64,000 bases of DNA from Lysobacterales bacterium (GCA_020442465.1 JAGRJY010000026.1:1-64000), one strand, 5' to 3'. Shown: positions 35,606 through 45,257, counted from the stretch's first letter. Translations and numbers: made by a program. Notes: generated from the letters alone by a model not told the origin.

Positions 35606-37065
35606 TCGAGCCGATGTACCTGCTGTGGCCGATGGCGCTGCCTGTGCTGGCGGCGGGTGCCATGGCGCTGCTGGGACGGTGGCCGAACGCACGTGATGCG
35701 GTCGCCCTGCTCGCAGGCGTGATGGTGTTCGGCATCGTGCTCGCGGGCTTCGAGCCGGTGCTGCATGGCGCACGCCCCGAGCTGCAGCTCTGGCAGATCG
35801 CTCCGGGGTTGACGATCAAGTTCGTCCTCGAGCCGCTCGGCATGCTGTTCCTGCTGCTTGCCTCGCTGCTTTGGCCGATCGCGACCGTCTATTCCATCGG
35901 TTACATGCGCGGCAACAGCGAGTCGAACCAGACCCGCTTCTTCGCCTTCTTCGCACTGTCGCTGGCCGCCACCTTCGGCATCGCCTTGGCGGGCAACCTG
36001 CTCACCCTGTTCGTGTTCTACGAGCTGCTGACCCTGCTGACCTTCCCGCTGGTCACCCACGCCGGCAACTCGGCGGCGCGAGCCGGCGGGCGCACCTACC
36101 TCGGCATCCTGATGGGCTCGTCGGTATTGCTGTTCCTGCCGGCGATCGTGTGGATCCACTTCGCTGCCGGGCACACCGATTTCGTCGCTGGCGGAATCCT
36201 CGCCGGGCACGTCTCCGAGACGGGCGCTGCACTGCTGCTTCTGCTCTGCGTACTCGGCGTCGGCAAGGCCGCGGTGATGCCGATGCATCGCTGGCTGCCG
36301 GCGGCGATGGTAGCGCCGACGCCGGTGTCGGCGCTGCTGCACGCGGTCGCCGTGGTCAAGGCCGGCGTATTCACCGTGACCAAGCTGGTGATCTACACCT
36401 TCGGCACCGAGTTCCTCGCCAGCATCCCTGCCGAACGCCTGATGGTCTACCTGGCCGGTTTCACCGTCATCGCCGCCTCCGCCGTGGCGTTGCGCCAGGA
36501 CAACATCAAGCGTTTGCTTGCCTATTCGACGATCGGCCAGCTTTCCTACATCGTGCTTGCTGCGCTGGTGCTGACGCCGCTGTCGGAAATCGGTGCGGCG
36601 GTGCACATCGTGGCCCACGGCTTCGGCAAGATCACCCTGTTCTTCGTCGCCGGTGCGATCTATGTCACCGCGAAGAAAACCGAGGTGTCGCAGCTCGACG
36701 GCATCGGCCACCGCATGCCGTGGACCATGACCGCGTTCGCGGTGGGTGCGCTGAGCATGATCGGGGTGCCGCCCACCGCGGGCTTCGTGTCGAAGTGGTA
36801 CATGATCGCCGGCGCCTTCCAGAATGACCTGTACTTCGTGCTTGGCGTGCTGGTGATCTCCACCGCGCTGAATGCCGCGTATTTCCTGCCCATCATCCAC
36901 CGCGCCTTCCTGCGTCCGGAGAACGTGCCGCCCAAGCGCGAGCATGGCGAGGCGGCCTGGCCGATGGCCGCGGCGCTGGTGACCACCGCGACGCTGACGA
37001 TTGCCCTGTTCGTGTTCAACGGCACCCTGGTGGCGCTGGAGAAATCCCTGGTGAATCTGCCATGA
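35602..37065 (+). CDS. Antiporter subunit D-like, second NuoLMN-type subunit
   Basis: A 487-residue membrane protein with about 14 helices. The channel motifs are recognisable: LFVFYELLTLLTFPLV with the helix-5 Glu, MHRWLPAAMVAPTPVSALLHAVAVVKAG, and GVPPTAGFVSKW. It is clearly paralogous to the gene before it, not a duplicate of recent date, since the sequences differ widely outside the motifs. Its start overlaps the first D gene by four bases. An additional D-type channel suggests more ions moved per cycle or a structural role in place of MrpA. Confidence 0.88.
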   Translation: MIEPMYLLWPMALPVLAAGAMALLGRWPNARDAVALLAGVMVFGIVLAGFEPVLHGARPELQLWQIAPGLTIKFVLEPLGMLFLLLASLLWPIATVYSIGYMRGNSESNQTRFFAFFALSLAATFGIALAGNLLTLFVFYELLTLLTFPLVTHAGNSAARAGGRTYLGILMGSSVLLFLPAIVWIHFAAGHTDFVAGGILAGHVSETGAALLLLLCVLGVGKAAVMPMHRWLPAAMVAPTPVSALLHAVAVVKAGVFTVTKLVIYTFGTEFLASIPAERLMVYLAGFTVIAASAVALRQDNIKRLLAYSTIGQLSYIVLAALVLTPLSEIGAAVHIVAHGFGKITLFFVAGAIYVTAKKTEVSQLDGIGHRMPWTMTAFAVGALSMIGVPPTAGFVSKWYMIAGAFQNDLYFVLGVLVISTALNAAYFLPIIHRAFLRPENVPPKREHGEAAWPMAAALVTTATLTIALFVFNGTLVALEKSLVNLP

Positions 37066-37382
37066 GCGTGCACGACCGAACTCAGACCGAAGCGCCCACG
37101 CCCTGGCTGAGCCGGCCGCAGTCGATCCGTGTGCTGTGGATCGGGTTCGCGGTGGTGTTGGCACTGACCGTGCTGGCGCAGCTGTTCGTCCACCTGCACG
37201 CGCACTTCGCCCTGGAAGCGCTGTTCGGCTTCAACGCGCTGTACGGATTTCTTTCCTGCGTCGGCATGGTCGTGTTCGCCAAGGGCTTGGGCTTCCTGAT
37301 CAAGCGCAGCGACGACTACTACGGCACCGACGAGACGGACGCCACCGGCACGCCGGACGGCGCAGGTGAAGGCGATGATTGA
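37062..37382 (+). CDS. Small membrane protein of the antiporter operon, function unknown
   Basis: A 106-residue protein with two transmembrane helices (about residues 22-44 and 52-76). A polar N-terminus precedes them and an acidic tail ends in an Asp/Gly/Glu-rich stretch. I do not recognise the family. It overlaps the gene before it by four bases and the gene after it by eight, so it is firmly part of the operon. A role as an accessory subunit joining the last two large channel subunits is inference from position. Confidence 0.75.
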   Translation: MSVHDRTQTEAPTPWLSRPQSIRVLWIGFAVVLALTVLAQLFVHLHAHFALEALFGFNALYGFLSCVGMVVFAKGLGFLIKRSDDYYGTDETDATGTPDGAGEGDD

Positions 37383-39060
37383 GCTCGCCTTTCCACCGGC
37401 CTTCATCCTCATCCTCGGCGCGGTGCTGATCGGCCTCGCGCGCCCCGGGCTGCGCCCGGCGATCGTGCTGCTGGCGCCGGTCGTGACCCTGTGGGCGATC
37501 TGGCGACTGCCCGACGGCGTGCTCTTGACCACCCAGTTTCTCGGCTACGACATCGAATTGGTGGAAGCCAGCGCACTGCGCCGGTTGTTCGCCACCATAT
37601 TCACCATCATGGCGTTTGCCGGCGGCCTGTACGGGCTGAAGCAGTCGAAGTGGTACGAGCTCGCGGCCGGGTATGCCTACGCCGCCGGCGCAGTGGGCGT
37701 CAGCTTCGCCGGCGATTTGATCACCTTGTTCCTGTTCTGGGAATTCATGGCGATCTTTTCCACCGTGGTGGTGTGGTGTGGCGGCACCGAAGCCGCCCGC
37801 CGGGCCGGCGTGCGCTACGCGATCATGCATCTGATCGGCGGTGTCGTGCTCAAGATCGGCATTGAAGGGATCATGGTGCACACCGGATCGATCGAGATCG
37901 AAGCGCTCAACTTGGCCAGCTGGGACGCCTGGATCGTGCTCGCCGGCGTGCTGATCAACGCCGCGGCGCCGCCGGTCAGCGCCTGGCTGGCCGATGCCTA
38001 TCCCGAGGGCAGCCCGTTCGGCACCGTGTTCCTCTCGGCCTTCACCACCAAGACCGCGGTGCTGGCGCTGATCCTGCTGTTCCCCGGCGCCAAGGTGCTG
38101 ATCTGGATCGGCCTGTTCATGGTGTTCTACGGCATCGTCTACGCGCTGCTCGAGAACGACATGCGGCGCATCCTCGCCTACTCGATCGTCAACCAGGTCG
38201 GCTTCATGGTGACCGGTATCGGCATCGGCACCGAGATGGCGCTCAACGGCGCGGCAGCGCACGCCTTCGCCCACATCATCTACAAGGCGCTGCTGCTGAT
38301 GAGCGCGGGTGCGGTGCTGTTCCAGACCGGTCGGCGCAAGTGCAGCGAGCTCGGCGGTCTGTACCAGTCGATGCCGGTCACCGCGGTGTGCGGCATCATC
38401 GGCGCGCTGGCGATCTCCGCGTTTCCCTACACCAGCGGTTTCATCAGCAAATCGATGATCTCGCAGGCTGCCGCCGACGAGCATCTGGCGCTCGTCTGGT
38501 ATCTGCTGACTGCGGCGTCGGCCGGGGTGTTCCTGCATGCCGGCATCAAGTTTCCGTGGTTCGTGTTCTTCCAGAAGGACTCCGGTCTGCGTCCGCCCGA
38601 TCCGCCGTGGAACATGCAGGCAGCGATGATCCTGTTCGCCGTCGCCTGCATCGGACTCGGTTGCTTTCCGCAGCTGCTCTACGGGCTGCTGCCCTTCGCC
38701 GTGGACTACGAGCCGTACACGCTGGCCCACGTGGTCAGCCAGTCGCAGCTGCTGCTGTTCTCCGGCCTGGCGTTCTTCCTCCTGCTGCCGATGCTGAAGC
38801 GCACGCCGACCATCACCCTGGATGTCGACTGGCTTTGGCGCGTCGCGGCGCCGCGTCTGTGGGCCCTGCTCGTACGTGCCTGGGCCGCAGCCATGGGCGC
38901 ATTGTCCTCGGTGCTGCAGCAGGCAATCGAACAGCTCGCCCATGCCCGATTCGCGGAGGCGGGGCACCGCAAGGTGCTGGCCCGGGCGTGGCCGACCGGC
39001 AGCATGGCCCTGTGGGTGCTGGTGGTACTGCTCGGTTTCCTCACCCTGCACTGGTTCTGA
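37375..39060 (+). CDS. Antiporter subunit D-like, third NuoLMN-type subunit
   Basis: A 561-residue membrane protein with 14 to 16 helices. Channel motifs include LFLFWEFMAIFSTVVVW with the helix-5 Glu, the ISAFPYTSGFISKS segment and AAAHAFAHIIYKALLLM with a His-Lys pair. A longer C-terminal part adds an amphipathic stretch (about residues 475-540) before a final helix, reminiscent of the extended C-terminus of NuoL. The ATG at 37375 follows an AGGTGAAGG ribosome site; a GTG at 37366 is the alternative. It is the last gene of the operon. Confidence 0.88.
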   Translation: MIELAFPPAFILILGAVLIGLARPGLRPAIVLLAPVVTLWAIWRLPDGVLLTTQFLGYDIELVEASALRRLFATIFTIMAFAGGLYGLKQSKWYELAAGYAYAAGAVGVSFAGDLITLFLFWEFMAIFSTVVVWCGGTEAARRAGVRYAIMHLIGGVVLKIGIEGIMVHTGSIEIEALNLASWDAWIVLAGVLINAAAPPVSAWLADAYPEGSPFGTVFLSAFTTKTAVLALILLFPGAKVLIWIGLFMVFYGIVYALLENDMRRILAYSIVNQVGFMVTGIGIGTEMALNGAAAHAFAHIIYKALLLMSAGAVLFQTGRRKCSELGGLYQSMPVTAVCGIIGALAISAFPYTSGFISKSMISQAAADEHLALVWYLLTAASAGVFLHAGIKFPWFVFFQKDSGLRPPDPPWNMQAAMILFAVACIGLGCFPQLLYGLLPFAVDYEPYTLAHVVSQSQLLLFSGLAFFLLLPMLKRTPTITLDVDWLWRVAAPRLWALLVRAWAAAMGALSSVLQQAIEQLAHARFAEAGHRKVLARAWPTGSMALWVLVVLLGFLTLHWF

Positions 39061-39174
39061 GGCAAGCTCGCTCGAGGCATCGCCGCGGCGCAATGGATCG
39101 ACGACAACGCCCAGTCAGGTAGATGGAACGGATGGTTGTGCCCGCTTGCCGGGCGGTGGTGCACGACGGAGCGA

Positions 39175-40569
39175 TCAGCCCAGGACGAACCAGCACACCA
39201 CGGTGATCACCGCGATGCCGAACAGGTCGGCTGCCAGGCCATGGCGCATCATCGTTCGCCCGCAGACCTCGCCGGTACCGAAGGCGATCGCGTTGGGTGC
39301 GGTGGCCACCGGCAGCATGAATCCGCAGCTGGCGGCGAGCACGGCCGGCACCATCAGCAGGGCGGGATCGACTTCGGCGGCCTGGGCCGCGGCCGCCAGC
39401 AGGGGCATCAACAGCACCGCCGCGGCGGTATTGCTGGCGACCTCCGACAGCGCCGTCACCAGCGCCACGATGATCGCGATCTGCAGCAGCAAGGGCAGCT
39501 CGACCACGCCGCGCAGGCGATGCGCCACCCAGTCGGACAGGCCGGATGATTCGAAGGCCGTGGCGAGGGCGATGCCGCCGCCGAACAGGATGAGTGCGCC
39601 CCAGGGAATGCGCTCTGCGTCCTGCCAGCGCAGCAGCGGTCGTCCCGGATCACCGGACGGCGTGAGCGCCATCGCGATCACGCCGAGCAGGGCCACGCTG
39701 GCGTCGTTGGCCGTGCCCAGCCCGAGCCAGGTCTTCCAGCCGCCGAACGGCTCGCTACGGGTCACCCAGGCGAGGGCGACGAGGGCGAACACGCCCAGCA
39801 CACGGCGTTCCGCCGGACGCCATGGCCCCAGGGCAGGCAGCCTGGCAGGCGGCGAGTCGGCGAGCCCGCGGCCCAGCCACCACGCGATGGCAGGCACCAG
39901 CAGCAGCACCGTCGGCAGGCCGAAACGCATCCAGTCGGAAAAGCCGAGCGCGGTGCCGCTGGTCTGCGTGTACACCTGCATGAACACCAGGTTCGGTGGC
40001 GAGCCGATCGGAGTGCCCAGGCCGCCGACGCTCGCCGCGTAGGCGATGGCGAGGATCAGCGGCGCCGCGAGACGGCGCTCGGGGTAGTCCTTGACGATGG
40101 CCATGGCGACCGGAACCAGCATCAGCGTGGTGGCGGTGTTGGAAATCCACATCGAAATCGCCGCGGCGGCAAAGGCGAATCCGTAGACCAGGCGCTGCCC
40201 GCTGTTGCCGCCAAACAGGCTCACCATGCCGAGGGCGAGGCGACGGTGCGCGCCGTTGGCTTCGAGTGCCGCGGCCAGCATGAAGCCGCCCGCCAGCAGC
40301 AGGATCAGCGGATTGCCGTAGGCCTCGGCCACTTCCTTCGGCGTGAGGACGCCGAGCAGGGGCAGCAGCGCCAGCGGGATCAACGATGTGATGGCGTGCG
40401 GTGCCGCGTCGAGCATCCACCAGGCTGCGCACCAGGCGGTCAGCCCGGCGGTGAGGCAAGCGGCTGCGGGCAGTCCACCGGCGGCAGCCAGCCAGGCGCC
40501 GATCGCCATGACCACCGGGCCGGCCAGCAGCGGGATCGGGCGCAGTCGGTATTCGGGCTGGGCGTGCAT
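39175..40569 (-). CDS. DASS/SLC13 family anion-sodium symporter
   Basis: A 464-residue inner-membrane transporter with about 12 transmembrane segments. Both SNT substrate/sodium motifs are present: ISNTATTLMLVP in the first half and ASNTAAAVLLMP in the second. The loop GGLGTPIGSPPN is also typical. Members take up dicarboxylates, citrate, sulfate or phosphate with sodium; the substrate cannot be told. It stands alone, convergent with the antiporter operon, which would maintain the sodium gradient it uses. The ATG at 40567-40569 has a -10-like TATGGT six bases upstream and no ribosome site. Confidence 0.9.
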   Translation of the reverse strand: MHAQPEYRLRPIPLLAGPVVMAIGAWLAAAGGLPAAACLTAGLTAWCAAWWMLDAAPHAITSLIPLALLPLLGVLTPKEVAEAYGNPLILLLAGGFMLAAALEANGAHRRLALGMVSLFGGNSGQRLVYGFAFAAAAISMWISNTATTLMLVPVAMAIVKDYPERRLAAPLILAIAYAASVGGLGTPIGSPPNLVFMQVYTQTSGTALGFSDWMRFGLPTVLLLVPAIAWWLGRGLADSPPARLPALGPWRPAERRVLGVFALVALAWVTRSEPFGGWKTWLGLGTANDASVALLGVIAMALTPSGDPGRPLLRWQDAERIPWGALILFGGGIALATAFESSGLSDWVAHRLRGVVELPLLLQIAIIVALVTALSEVASNTAAAVLLMPLLAAAAQAAEVDPALLMVPAVLAASCGFMLPVATAPNAIAFGTGEVCGRTMMRHGLAADLFGIAVITVVCWFVLG

Positions 40570-40575
40570 GGCGCG

Positions 40576-40581
40576 ACCATA
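40576..40581 (-). promoter_or_regulatory. -10-like box placed for a leaderless DASS transporter mRNA
   Basis: On the reverse strand TATGGT ends six bases before the ATG, the same spacing as at lptM, ubiE and pdsR. A good -35 box is not seen. Confidence 0.4.
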
Positions 40582-40807
40582 GCGCAAGCGACGTGCAGAC
40601 GTCCCCCGGGAACGGAAACGGCGCAGACGGGCCATTCGGCGCCGCAGGACGCCGCGATTCCGCGCTGCGCACCGGGGCGCATGATCAAACTGACTGTTAA
40701 AGCCGAGACGGCCGCCCGGAGCGTGGGAACGATTGCGCGTGTAACGATGCGGCCCTGATGCTGCAACGCAGCAAATTCGGAACATCGCAAACGTTGTTAA
40801 AGAAGCG

Positions 40808-40837
40808 TTGCATTCGTGCAAATGCGATACCTATGAT
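40808..40837 (+). promoter_or_regulatory. Promoter of the lipase/DUF1302 gene block
   Basis: TTGCAT (40808-40813), an 18-base spacer and TATGAT (40832-40837) form a good sigma-70 match, with a leader of about 37 bases. The -35 box is part of a small dyad TTGCA-TTCG-TGCAA (40808-40821), which could be an operator. Confidence 0.6.
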
Positions 40838-40880
40838 AGGCCCCGGTTCCATTTCCGCTTTCCGCCAGAAGGAAACGATC

Positions 40881-43088
40881 ATGCAGGCTCGATTGACCCT
40901 GTCCTTGGTGCTGTCCTCGCTGCTCGTCGCGGCGTGCAGCAGTTCAAGCAACAGCCCACGCGCGGCAGACACACCACCGGCCAACAACAACAACGGAACG
41001 CCGGTCACCAGCGTCATTTCGGCCTGCTTCGACCCCGCGGTGGGTCTCGCCGTCGGACAGCCGTGTCGTGGTCTGTTCCCGCTGCCCAACAATCTGGCGC
41101 TCTCGGGAACCACCGACCTCACGCTGAACATCAAGCCTGACGGTGCCGGTGCCAACTTCGGCGATCCGCAGACAGCGCTCAGCACGCTCGACGGCTGGAG
41201 CACCGTATCGCCGATGAGCATGTCGTTCAGCACCTCGCCCGCGACCAACACCCTGGTGCCCGGACAGACCATCCGTGTGTTCGAGGTGGGCCTGAGCGGA
41301 CCGGGTGGCGGCGTGACCAGCGTCGTGCGCGAGCTCGCCGCCGGTGCCGAGTTCGTCGTCGCGAAAGCCGCCTCGGACACCACCGGTCGCACGGTGGCCA
41401 TCGTTCCGACCTCGCCGCTGAAGCAGTTGACCTCCTACCTGGTGCTGGTCACCAACGGCATCACCGACGCCACCGGCAACGACGTCACGCCGGATCAGAC
41501 CTACTTCCTGACCAAGCGCACGTCGCCGCTGTGCGTGAACGGGCAGAGCACCGAGCCGCTGCTGCCGGCTTCCAGCGCCTGCGCGCTCGAGCCGCTGCGT
41601 CAGCTGACCAATTCGCACCTTGGTGCAGCGATCGCCGTGGGCATCGACCCGGACGACGTGGTGGTGTCCTGGGTCGCCACCACGCAGAGCATCTCGCCGG
41701 TGCTGCAGGCCGTGCGCAGCCGGGTGACCGCCGCGCCGACGGTGATCGCGCCGACCGGGCTGAACACCAGTGCAGCGGGTCTGCCGCCGGTGGCCGACAT
41801 CTACGTCGGCTTCATTGCCCTGCCGTACTACCTGGTGCCGCCGTCGGCATCGAACCCGACCGGCCCGCTGACCGGCTTCTGGCGCGCCGCGCCGGGTGCC
41901 TACGTGCCGCCGTTCAACCAGTTCGGCCTAAATCCGACCTCGACCAACATCACCGCGTTCAATCCGTTCCCGGTGGCCAACGCGACCGTGCAGGTGCCGG
42001 TGCTCATGACCGTGCCCAACGCGAACAGCCAGCGCACCAAGCCGGCCTCCGGTTGGCCGCTGGTGATCTTCCAGCACGGCATCACCCGCAACCGCACCGA
42101 CATGCTCGCCATCTCGGCCACGCTGGCCAACCAAGGGTTCGCGGTGGTTGCGATCGACCAGCCGCTGCATGGTGTGTCGCCCGGCAACTCGGACTTTGCC
42201 ACCGTCGCGCCGTTCTACGTGAGTGCCGGCAATCCGCTGACGGCGCCGCTGTTCGCCGCCGGGGTGCGCGAGCGCACCTTCGACGTCGACTACGTCAGCA
42301 ACACCACCGGCGCACCGGGTCCTGACGGCACGCCGGATGCTTCGGGCACCCATACGATCAACCTGACCTCACTGCTGACCTCGCGCGACAACCTGCGTCA
42401 GGCAGTCGCCGACCTGTTTGTCCTCGCGGTGTCGGCTCCGGGTATGGACATCGACGGAAACGGCGCTGGTGACTTCGACGGCTCGCGTCTGAGCTTTGTC
42501 GGCCAGTCGCTGGGTTCGATCGTCGGCACGTCCTTCCTGGCCATCGAGCCCACCGTCAACGTCGCCACCCTGTCGGTGCCCGGCGGCGGCATCGCCGGTC
42601 TGCTCAATGGTTCGCCGACCTTCGGGCCGCGCATCCGCGCCGGCTTGGCGGCCGCAGGCGTGCAGGCGGGCACGCCGACCTTCGATCAGTTCCTGGGTGC
42701 TGCCCAGCAGGCGCTGGACTCGGTGGATCCCATCAACTATGGCTTCGCTTCCGCGACCAACGCCATCCTGCTGCACGAGGTGGTAGGCAGTGCTGAAAAC
42801 GACCTCCTGCCCGATCAGGTGATTCCGAACTCGGTCGCGGGCTTCCCGCTGTCGGGCACCGAGCCGCTGATCCGCGCGCTCGGATTGCCGTCGATCACCG
42901 GTACGGTGCAGAACGCGAACGGCGTCCGCGGAGCGGTCCGGTTCCTCGCTGGCGAACATGGCTCGCTGCTCAGCCCCAGCGCCTCGCTGCAGGTGACCGG
43001 AGAGATGCAGTTCGAGATGGCCAGCATGGCGGTCTCGAACGGCGCCCAGGTCGTCGTCCAGAACCCGACCGTGATCCGTACCCAGTAA
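40881..43088 (+). CDS. Lipase lipoprotein of the Pla-1/VolA type
   Basis: A 735-residue lipoprotein. The signal peptide ends in a lipobox (LLVAAC, lipidated Cys near residue 19), followed by a Ser/Asn/Pro-rich tether. The N-terminal half resembles the Ig-like region of bacterial virulence-factor lipases (CFDPAVG, PLPNNL). The catalytic part is an alpha/beta hydrolase with oxyanion-hole region FQHGITRNRTDM, nucleophile Ser543 in GQSLG and a likely His693 in GEHGS. VolA of Vibrio is a surface-exposed lysophospholipase of this kind that frees fatty acids for uptake. It is followed after 21 bases by a DUF1302 gene. Surface display and lipid substrate are inference from family. Confidence 0.85.
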   Translation: MQARLTLSLVLSSLLVAACSSSSNSPRAADTPPANNNNGTPVTSVISACFDPAVGLAVGQPCRGLFPLPNNLALSGTTDLTLNIKPDGAGANFGDPQTALSTLDGWSTVSPMSMSFSTSPATNTLVPGQTIRVFEVGLSGPGGGVTSVVRELAAGAEFVVAKAASDTTGRTVAIVPTSPLKQLTSYLVLVTNGITDATGNDVTPDQTYFLTKRTSPLCVNGQSTEPLLPASSACALEPLRQLTNSHLGAAIAVGIDPDDVVVSWVATTQSISPVLQAVRSRVTAAPTVIAPTGLNTSAAGLPPVADIYVGFIALPYYLVPPSASNPTGPLTGFWRAAPGAYVPPFNQFGLNPTSTNITAFNPFPVANATVQVPVLMTVPNANSQRTKPASGWPLVIFQHGITRNRTDMLAISATLANQGFAVVAIDQPLHGVSPGNSDFATVAPFYVSAGNPLTAPLFAAGVRERTFDVDYVSNTTGAPGPDGTPDASGTHTINLTSLLTSRDNLRQAVADLFVLAVSAPGMDIDGNGAGDFDGSRLSFVGQSLGSIVGTSFLAIEPTVNVATLSVPGGGIAGLLNGSPTFGPRIRAGLAAAGVQAGTPTFDQFLGAAQQALDSVDPINYGFASATNAILLHEVVGSAENDLLPDQVIPNSVAGFPLSGTEPLIRALGLPSITGTVQNANGVRGAVRFLAGEHGSLLSPSASLQVTGEMQFEMASMAVSNGAQVVVQNPTVIRTQ

Positions 43089-43109
43089 GCCAAGACCGAG
43101 GACCCGACA

Positions 43110-45071
43110 ATGAACCCAATGATTCAGATGTCCCGCAAGGTCTCGACGGCTGGCATGCGTTCGCCGCTTGCCCTGGCGATCGTGCTCGGGCTGGCCGCAC
43201 CGATGGCCCAGGCCTACGAGTTCGAGATCGGCGAGGCGCACGGCACGATCGACACCACGGTCTCCTACGGCGCCTCGTTCCGCATGGAAGACCAGGACGA
43301 TGACCTGCTCGCCAAGGCATTCTTCGATCCCACTCTGGTGGCGCAGATTGCCGCGCTGCAGGCCAACGGCCGCTACCTGGATGCTCAGGCGCTGCAGGTG
43401 GCCGCGCGCGGCCGCTTCTCGGCCAATCGCGACGACGGCAACCTGAAGTACGACAAGGGCGACGTGATCTCGAATGCGTTCAAGATCACCTCGGAAGCCT
43501 CGTTGAACTGGAATGACAGCGGTGCGTTCGTCCGCGCCACCTACTTCTACGACTTCGAGAATGCCGACCGCAGCGACCTGACCGACGAGGCGCAGGATCT
43601 GATCGGCGAGCGCTTCCGCCTGCTGGACGCGTTCGTCTTCCACAACTTCACCTACGGAGACAGCGGCGTCGGCACCTTCCGACTCGGTCGCCAGGTGATC
43701 AGCTGGGGCGAAAGCACGTTCATCCAGAACGGCATCAACGTCATCAATGCGGTCGACCTGTCGGCCTTGCGCGTGGCCGGCGCCGAACTGAAGGAAGCCT
43801 TCCTGCCGCTGGATGCCGCATGGCTGTCGCTCAGTCTGAGCGAGAACCTGTCGCTGGAAGCGACCTACCTCCTCGAGTGGGAGGAGATCGAGATCGATGC
43901 GTCGGGTACCTACTTCAGCTCGAACGACTTCGCCTCGCCGGGCGGCACCTACGTGATGCTCGGCTTCGGCACGGTGCCGCAGCCGGTCTACGACCCGTCG
44001 CTGTACTACGCCACCTGCTTCAACGGTGCGGCCGGGTTTGCCAACAGCGATCGGTTCGGCGAATTGTCGGCGGCCTATGGTCAGTCCACCGCGTTGCAGC
44101 TGATCGGCGCGGGCTGCTCGGGGTCGTTCCCGCGCAACCCGAACAACAACGCCCGCGACAACGGCCAGTACGGCGTGGCGCTGCGCTACTTCGCCGACGA
44201 GCTGAACGACACCGAGTTCGGCTTCTTCTACCTGCGCTACCACAGCCGCGTGCCCGTCCTGTCGGGCATCTCGGTCACCAGCTCGAGTTCCAACTCCGGT
44301 CGCAACTTCGTCGAGTATCCGGAAGACATCAACCTCTTCGGCGTGAGCTGGAACACCACCATCCCGGGCGGTTGGGCCTGGCAGGGCGAGATGAGCTACC
44401 GCGACAACATGCCGCTGCAGATCGACGACGTCGAGCTGCTGTTCGCCGGCCTGTCGCCGCTGAATGCGTTGATTCCCGCGCCCGGGCTCGAGTTCCGCAG
44501 CCAGCTCGGCACCTATGGCCCGGGTGAGTACATCCGCGGCTGGGAGCGGCACGAGGTCAGCCAGCTGCAGTCGACCTTCACCAAGCTGTACGGTCCGGGC
44601 AACTTCCTCGGCGCCGAGCAGATCGCGGTGGTGGCGGAAATCGGCGGCACCAAGGTGTGGGACCTGCCCGACCAGAGCACCCTGCGCTACGAGTGCGAAG
44701 GCACCGACACCGGCGGCGGCTTCGACATCTCCAGCGGCGCCCTGCGCAACCCCTCCACGCTCAACGACGGCTTCTGTACCTCGTTCAGCTGGGGCTATCG
44801 CATGGCCGCGCGCGCCGACTACAACAACGTGTTCGGCAGTCCGATCAACCTGTCGCCGCGCATGGCGTTCAATCACGACGTGAACGGCTCCACGCCGGGA
44901 CCGGGCGGCAACTTCGTCGAAGGGCGCAAGTCGCTGACCGTCGGCGTCGAAGCCCTGTACCTCAACAAGTGGTCGTTCGACCTGTCCTACACGTCGTTCT
45001 TCGGCGGCGGCGATTTCAACCAGGTCTCCGATCGCGACTTCGCTGCGTTCGCGGTGAAGTACGCGTTCTGA
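43110..45071 (+). CDS. DUF1302 outer-membrane protein
   Basis: A 653-residue secreted protein with a signal peptide of about 34 residues ending MAQA. The mature part has the DUF1302 start (GTIDTTVSYGASFRM), alternating polar and aromatic beta strands throughout, and a C-terminal Phe (FAAFAVKYAF), the usual outer-membrane beta-barrel signal. The family is large and uncharacterised in detail; members regularly sit beside DUF1329, YCF48-like and RND/MMPL genes, as here. GAGGA precedes the ATG. It is probably co-transcribed with the lipase gene. Conduit or receptor for a hydrophobic compound is inference. Confidence 0.88.
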   Translation: MNPMIQMSRKVSTAGMRSPLALAIVLGLAAPMAQAYEFEIGEAHGTIDTTVSYGASFRMEDQDDDLLAKAFFDPTLVAQIAALQANGRYLDAQALQVAARGRFSANRDDGNLKYDKGDVISNAFKITSEASLNWNDSGAFVRATYFYDFENADRSDLTDEAQDLIGERFRLLDAFVFHNFTYGDSGVGTFRLGRQVISWGESTFIQNGINVINAVDLSALRVAGAELKEAFLPLDAAWLSLSLSENLSLEATYLLEWEEIEIDASGTYFSSNDFASPGGTYVMLGFGTVPQPVYDPSLYYATCFNGAAGFANSDRFGELSAAYGQSTALQLIGAGCSGSFPRNPNNNARDNGQYGVALRYFADELNDTEFGFFYLRYHSRVPVLSGISVTSSSSNSGRNFVEYPEDINLFGVSWNTTIPGGWAWQGEMSYRDNMPLQIDDVELLFAGLSPLNALIPAPGLEFRSQLGTYGPGEYIRGWERHEVSQLQSTFTKLYGPGNFLGAEQIAVVAEIGGTKVWDLPDQSTLRYECEGTDTGGGFDISSGALRNPSTLNDGFCTSFSWGYRMAARADYNNVFGSPINLSPRMAFNHDVNGSTPGPGGNFVEGRKSLTVGVEALYLNKWSFDLSYTSFFGGGDFNQVSDRDFAAFAVKYAF

Positions 45072-45080
45072 TCGGACCCG

Positions 45081-45110
45081 CGCTTCGACGCCCGAGCGGA
45101 CGTCGAAGCG
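45081..45110 (+). terminator. Hairpin between the DUF1302 and DUF1329 genes
   Basis: CGCTTCGACG (45081-45090) pairs perfectly with CGTCGAAGCG (45101-45110) over a ten-base loop, nine bases after the stop. No T-run follows. It may stabilise the upstream message or partly end it. Confidence 0.4.
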
Positions 45111-45209
45111 TGGCATGCATTCGGGAGTGGGTGAGTAGCGGAACCGGAAGATCAGCAGGCGACCCAGGCCGTCCCGCCGCGAGAGGCTGGGGCCGGGGCC
45201 GTTTCCACA

Positions 45210-45257
45210 GGTCCCAGCCGTGGACTCCGGTCAGGAGTCCGGGCCACGGGTCCCAGC
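45210..45257. repeat. Direct repeats flanking an inverted repeat before the DUF1329 gene
   Basis: GGTCCCAGC occurs at 45210-45218 and 45249-45257. Between them GGACTCC (45222-45228) and GGAGTCC (45234-45240) form an inverted repeat. It lies 60-110 bases before the DUF1329 start and could be an operator or a leader structure. No promoter is obvious. Confidence 0.4.

Larger units (their letters stand above)
40570..40880. other. 311-base divergent region between the DASS transporter and the lipase gene
   Basis: It holds promoter elements for both genes. TGTTAAAG occurs twice, at 40695-40702 and 40795-40802. A small inverted repeat GCTGC-AAC-GCAGC lies at 40760-40772. The base composition is more AT-rich towards the lipase promoter. 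No gene is seen. Confidence 0.4.
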
